Of a stretch of 25,027 nt of DNA, positions 22,079 through 25,027 are shown piece by piece. Source of the DNA: JBMNOZ01 sp050943335 (GTDB taxonomy: Bacteria > Bacillota > Desulfitobacteriia > Desulfitobacteriales > Syntrophobotulaceae); the NCBI GenBank assembly GCA_050943335.1, contig JBMNOZ010000023.1:1-25027 (forward strand). The letters are read 5' to 3'. The position numbers and the translations under genes are program-made. The notes under the pieces were generated by a model. The model was given only the letters and a program-made list of their open reading frames with translations, was not told where the DNA came from and did no database searches. The stretch's first letter is position 1. Every line of letters begins with the position of its first letter.

Positions 22079-23413
22079 ATGAAGCCTCTTAAAATTCCAC
22101 CCCATAATATAGAGGCTGAACAAGCTGTTTTGGGGGCTCTATTGTTGGATCCTCAAAAAGGTAGCGTTGTTTTTGAAATTTTGCAGCCAGGGGATTTTTA
22201 TCGAGAAAATCATAAAAACATATATCTAGTTATCAAAGAGATCTTTGAACGGGGGGACCCTGTAGATTTGGTTACCGTAGCCGAAGAATTACGTCGCACA
22301 GGCCAATTAGAAAGTGTGGGCGGCATCGGTACCATTTCTCTGCTGGCTAATGCTGTCCCTTCGGCAGCTAATGCCCAGCATTATGCTAATCTAGTAGTGG
22401 AAAAATCCCTCCTTAGACAACTAATTCGCATGGCTAACTATGTAGAAGAGAAAGGGTACGACGCAGGAGAAGAGGCTCTTAGTCTACTGGAAGACGCTGA
22501 AAGATTGATTTTGGATATCTCCCAGCGCCAGATTAAAGATGGTTTTGTCTCTATTCGTAGCGTATTATTAAGTACTTTTGAAAAGATTGAACATCTTTAT
22601 CTCAACAAAGGAAACTTAACGGGGGTCCCTTCTCATTTTACGGACTTAGACCGTATTACATCCGGTTGGCAGGCTTCGGATTTGATAATAATTGCGGCTC
22701 GGCCCTCCATGGGTAAGACAGCCTTGGTGCTTAATTTAGCTCAGAATGCAGCAGTGAAATCCCAGGTTCCAGTGGCTATTTTTAGTTTGGAGATGTCTAA
22801 GGAGCAATTGGTACAAAGAATGCTGTGCTCGGAAGCCATGGTAGATCAGCAAAGAGTTAGAACCGGGGAGCTTTTAGATACTGACTGGCCAAAATTGACT
22901 CAAGCTGTGGGAACACTCTCTGAAGCCCCTATATTTATTGATGATACTGTGGGTATATCCCTGGCTGAATTAAGATCCAAGGCTAGACGTTTAAAAATGG
23001 AACAAGATCTAGGGCTAATAGTAATTGATTATTTACAGCTTATGACTGCGGGCAAGAGGTTAGAGAACCGTCAGCAGGAAGTGGCCTATATTTCCAGAGG
23101 TTTAAAAGGGGTGGCCAGGGAGTTAGCTGTGCCGGTGATTGCTTTGTCCCAATTAAATCGAGGGGTTGAACAGCGACAGGATAAGAGACCAATTATGTCC
23201 GACCTTTTAGAATCGGGGACGATCGAGGCGGATGCCGATCTTGTTTCCTTTATATATAGGGATGAATATTATAATCCCGATTCGGAGAAAAAAGGGATTG
23301 CTGAAATAATTATTGCTAAGCATCGCAACGGCCCGGTAGGAACTGTAGAACTAGGATATTTAAAAGAATTTACAAAATTCGTTAATCTGGATAAAAGACA
23401 TTACCCAGCCTGA
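22079..23413 (+). CDS. dnaB: Replicative DNA helicase DnaB
   Basis: The hexameric helicase unwinds DNA at the fork; in Bacillus the orthologue is called DnaC. The 444-residue protein has the N-terminal primase-interaction domain (about 1-110), a linker, and a RecA-like domain. Walker A ARPSMGKTA lies at 207-215, then the IFSLEMSKEQLVQRM segment and Walker B (LGLIVIDYLQLM). There is no intein. It starts at ATG 22079 after AAGGAG; an ATG four bases upstream is out of frame and short. It follows lonC by 46 bases and precedes purA. Confidence 0.98.
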   Translation: MKPLKIPPHNIEAEQAVLGALLLDPQKGSVVFEILQPGDFYRENHKNIYLVIKEIFERGDPVDLVTVAEELRRTGQLESVGGIGTISLLANAVPSAANAQHYANLVVEKSLLRQLIRMANYVEEKGYDAGEEALSLLEDAERLILDISQRQIKDGFVSIRSVLLSTFEKIEHLYLNKGNLTGVPSHFTDLDRITSGWQASDLIIIAARPSMGKTALVLNLAQNAAVKSQVPVAIFSLEMSKEQLVQRMLCSEAMVDQQRVRTGELLDTDWPKLTQAVGTLSEAPIFIDDTVGISLAELRSKARRLKMEQDLGLIVIDYLQLMTAGKRLENRQQEVAYISRGLKGVARELAVPVIALSQLNRGVEQRQDKRPIMSDLLESGTIEADADLVSFIYRDEYYNPDSEKKGIAEIIIAKHRNGPVGTVELGYLKEFTKFVNLDKRHYPA

Positions 23414-23437
23414 ATAATAAACGGGAGGAATTACAAA

Positions 23438-24721
23438 ATGGCAGCTGTTGTACTGGTTGGAGCCCAATGGGGAGACGAGGGGAAAGGGAAAATAACTGAT
23501 TTTCTGGCAGAGAAAGCCGATATGGTGGTTCGTTATCAGGGAGGAAATAATGCTGGTCATACTGTAGTTATTAAAGACCAAACCTACAGGCTTCACCTCA
23601 TCCCCTCAGGTATTTTTTACCCTGAAAAAATATGCGTTATCGGTAATGGGGTAGTTATTGATCCTCAGGTGCTTATTCAAGAGCTAGAGTATTTGGAGGA
23701 AAGAGGAGTGAGCACTGCAAATCTCAAAATCAGTAGCAACGCTCATCTAATTTTAGCCTATCATAAATTGTTGGATGTCCTAGAGGAGGAATTTAGGGCT
23801 GAGCATAAAATTGGAACTACCAAAAGAGGGATTGGTCCGGCTTATAAGGATAAGGCCTCCCGGACAGGCATAAGAGTTGCGGATTTAATGGATAAGGAAT
23901 TTTTTACCCAAAAACTAGCCTACAATCTGAAGGAAAAAAACTTAATCCTTTCCAAGATCTATGGGCGAAAGGGATTTGACCTCGAAGATCTGTTGGGTGA
24001 GTATCTTAATTATGCGGAAAAAATTAAACCCTACGTTACGGATACCTCCTTAGAAGTTAATGCTTATTTGGATCGCGGAAAAAAAGTTTTGTTCGAAGGC
24101 GCTCAAGGCACCCTTCTCGACCTTGACCACGGCACCTATCCTTATGTAACTTCTTCCAATCCCATTGCTGGGGCGGCCTGTATTGGAGCCGGTGTGGGTC
24201 CGACAAGGATAAAAAAGGTGGTGGGTGTGGTTAAATCTTATACCACTAGGGTCGGAGAGGGTCCTTTCCCTACAGAACTAAGCGGAGAAATGGGTGAACT
24301 TATCCGGGAACGTGGAGGCGAATACGGGACCACAACTGGACGGGCCCGGCGCTGTGGCTGGTTGGATCTTGTAATTACTAAATATGCCGTCCGAATTAGC
24401 GGGATATCTGATTTGGCCTTGACCAAGCTAGATGTGCTTTCAGGTTTGCCGGTCATAAAAATTTGCACCGGTTATCGATATAAAGGGCAAACCTTGGTGG
24501 ACTTTCCCCAAAGTTTGAAAGTCCTGGCGGAATGTGAGCCCATTTATGAGGAAATGCCTGGTTGGGAAAACGATTTGACAAAGATTAGGAATTACGACGA
24601 TTTGCCTGAGGAGGCAAAAAGATACGTAGAGCGTCTGGAGGACCTGTTGAAGGTACCTGTTTCAATGCTCGCTGTTGGGCCTGGCAGAGACCAAACCATT
24701 ATCCGGGAAGAAATTTTCTAA
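23438..24721 (+). CDS. purA: Adenylosuccinate synthetase
   Basis: PurA converts IMP and aspartate, with GTP, to adenylosuccinate in AMP synthesis. The 427-residue protein has the GTP-binding motif GAQWGDEGKGK at 8-18, the active-site segment QGGNNAGHTV at about 34-43, GTTKRGIGPAY, and the C-terminal VGPGRDQTI. GGGAGGAA precedes the ATG. It closes the rplI-lonC-dnaB-purA run; the gap to the tRNAs shows no terminator but does have a new promoter. Confidence 0.98.
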   Translation: MAAVVLVGAQWGDEGKGKITDFLAEKADMVVRYQGGNNAGHTVVIKDQTYRLHLIPSGIFYPEKICVIGNGVVIDPQVLIQELEYLEERGVSTANLKISSNAHLILAYHKLLDVLEEEFRAEHKIGTTKRGIGPAYKDKASRTGIRVADLMDKEFFTQKLAYNLKEKNLILSKIYGRKGFDLEDLLGEYLNYAEKIKPYVTDTSLEVNAYLDRGKKVLFEGAQGTLLDLDHGTYPYVTSSNPIAGAACIGAGVGPTRIKKVVGVVKSYTTRVGEGPFPTELSGEMGELIRERGGEYGTTTGRARRCGWLDLVITKYAVRISGISDLALTKLDVLSGLPVIKICTGYRYKGQTLVDFPQSLKVLAECEPIYEEMPGWENDLTKIRNYDDLPEEAKRYVERLEDLLKVPVSMLAVGPGRDQTIIREEIF

Positions 24722-24768
24722 TTAATCTGATTTAACTTCAAATTTTAAAGGAAACCTCACTAAACTTC

Positions 24769-24797
24769 TTGACAGCAAAGGGGCAATCGTGTAGAAT
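24769..24797 (+). promoter_or_regulatory. Promoter of the tRNA-Lys/tRNA-Glu unit
   Basis: TTGACA (24769-24774) and TAGAAT (24792-24797) are separated by 17 bases, perfect and five-of-six matches. The -10 box ends 15 bases before tRNA-Lys, typical for stable RNA genes. Confidence 0.88.
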
Positions 24798-24812
24798 TCA
24801 TTATCGTGGAAT

Positions 24813-24888
24813 GGGCCATTAGCTCAGTTGGTAGAGCACCTGACTTTTAATCAGGGAGTCCCGCGTTCGAGTCGCGGATGGCTCACCA
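24813..24888 (+). tRNA. tRNA-Lys (anticodon TTT)
   Basis: The acceptor arms GGGCCAT (24813-24819) and ATGGCTC (24878-24884) pair with one G-T. The D stem GCTC/GAGC and the anticodon stem CCTGA/TCAGG are intact. The loop CTTTTAA gives anticodon TTT at 24846-24848. The T arm carries GTTCGAG. The discriminator A and CCA are encoded (24885-24888). Confidence 0.98.
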
Positions 24889-24892
24889 TTGT

Positions 24893-24968
24893 GGCCCCTT
24901 GGTCAAGCGGTTTAAGACACCGCCCTTTCACGGCGGTAACACGGGTTCGAATCCCGTAGGGGTCACCA
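24893..24968 (+). tRNA. tRNA-Glu (anticodon TTC)
   Basis: The acceptor arms GGCCCCT (24893-24899) and AGGGGTC (24958-24964) pair with one G-T. The anticodon stem CCGCC/GGCGG encloses CTTTCAC with anticodon TTC at 24927-24929. The T arm has GGGTTCGAATCCC, and CCA is encoded. It lies four bases after tRNA-Lys and is surely co-transcribed. Confidence 0.98.
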
Positions 24969-24983
24969 CTTAAAATTCTACTA

Positions 24984-25027
24984 GGGATTCGAACGGGCGT
25001 TAAGAAAACCCGACTTATGGGAGGGTT
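24984..25027 (+). other. T-arm-like inverted motif and hairpin after tRNA-Glu
   Basis: GGGATTCGAAC (24984-24994) is the exact reverse complement of the T-arm stretch GTTCGAATCCC of tRNA-Glu (24945-24955). After it, AACCC (25007-25011) can pair with GGGTT (25023-25027) at the window edge. It may be a terminator for the tRNA unit, a recombination footprint or the start of another structured RNA; the window ends too soon to decide. Confidence 0.3.

Noticed and set aside
1..25027. CRISPR arrays, insertion sequences, phage genes or toxin-antitoxin pairs
   Set aside because: No repeat-spacer arrays, transposase or integrase frames, or recognisable defence genes were seen; nearly all of the window is conserved housekeeping.

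Overview
The window is the replication-origin neighbourhood of a spore-forming, low-GC Clostridia chromosome, most like the Peptococcaceae/Desulfotomaculum type of gene order. The evidence is the order remB-recF-dnaN-dnaA / rpmH-rnpA-yidD-yidC-jag-mnmE-mnmG-rsmG-parA-parB-(DUF554)-(DUF4446)-yyaC, followed by cvpA-DUF951-rpsF-ssb-rpsR-yybS-rplI-lonC-dnaB-purA and two tRNAs. RemB, YyaC and the LonC-type protease are families tied to endospore formers. The species cannot be named from this sequence alone.

Left part (1-4620): dnaA, dnaN, recF and remB run leftward as one block. The two halves of a bipartite oriC flank dnaA. The dnaA-dnaN gap carries DnaA boxes, a short GC patch, a run of DnaA-trios and an AT-rich stretch. 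The dnaA-rpmH gap carries a perfect DnaA box and several weaker ones. Left of remB there is a terminator, then a leftward promoter, a tiny possible leader ORF, and a hairpin that buries the Shine-Dalgarno sequence and start codon of a gene leaving the window.

Middle part (4621-13961): rightward genes for ribosomal protein L34, RNase P protein, membrane insertion (YidD, YidC, Jag), tRNA wobble-uridine modification (MnmE, MnmG), 16S rRNA methylation (RsmG) and chromosome segregation (ParA, ParB). Two parS sites lie directly after parB, the first overlapping its stop codon. Two small membrane-protein genes follow (DUF554, DUF4446), meeting yyaC tail to tail.

Right part (13964-25027): yyaC (leftward) and an orphan ABC-type amino-acid-binding lipoprotein gene (rightward) diverge from an AT-rich region with two clusters of CATG motifs at exact 12-bp steps, one forming a 34-bp perfect palindrome. 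Then come cvpA, DUF951, the rpsF-ssb-rpsR operon with a consensus promoter and an S6:S18-type leader, a MazG-like gene, yybS, rplI, lonC, dnaB, purA, and a tRNA-Lys/tRNA-Glu pair behind a consensus promoter. The gdpP gene often found between yybS and rplI is absent, as is yaaA between dnaN and recF.

Most of the window is conserved housekeeping. I found no defence system, CRISPR array, insertion sequence or prophage. The observations best worth following up are the putative translational switch at the left edge and the 12-bp-phased CATG operators upstream of the orphan binding protein.
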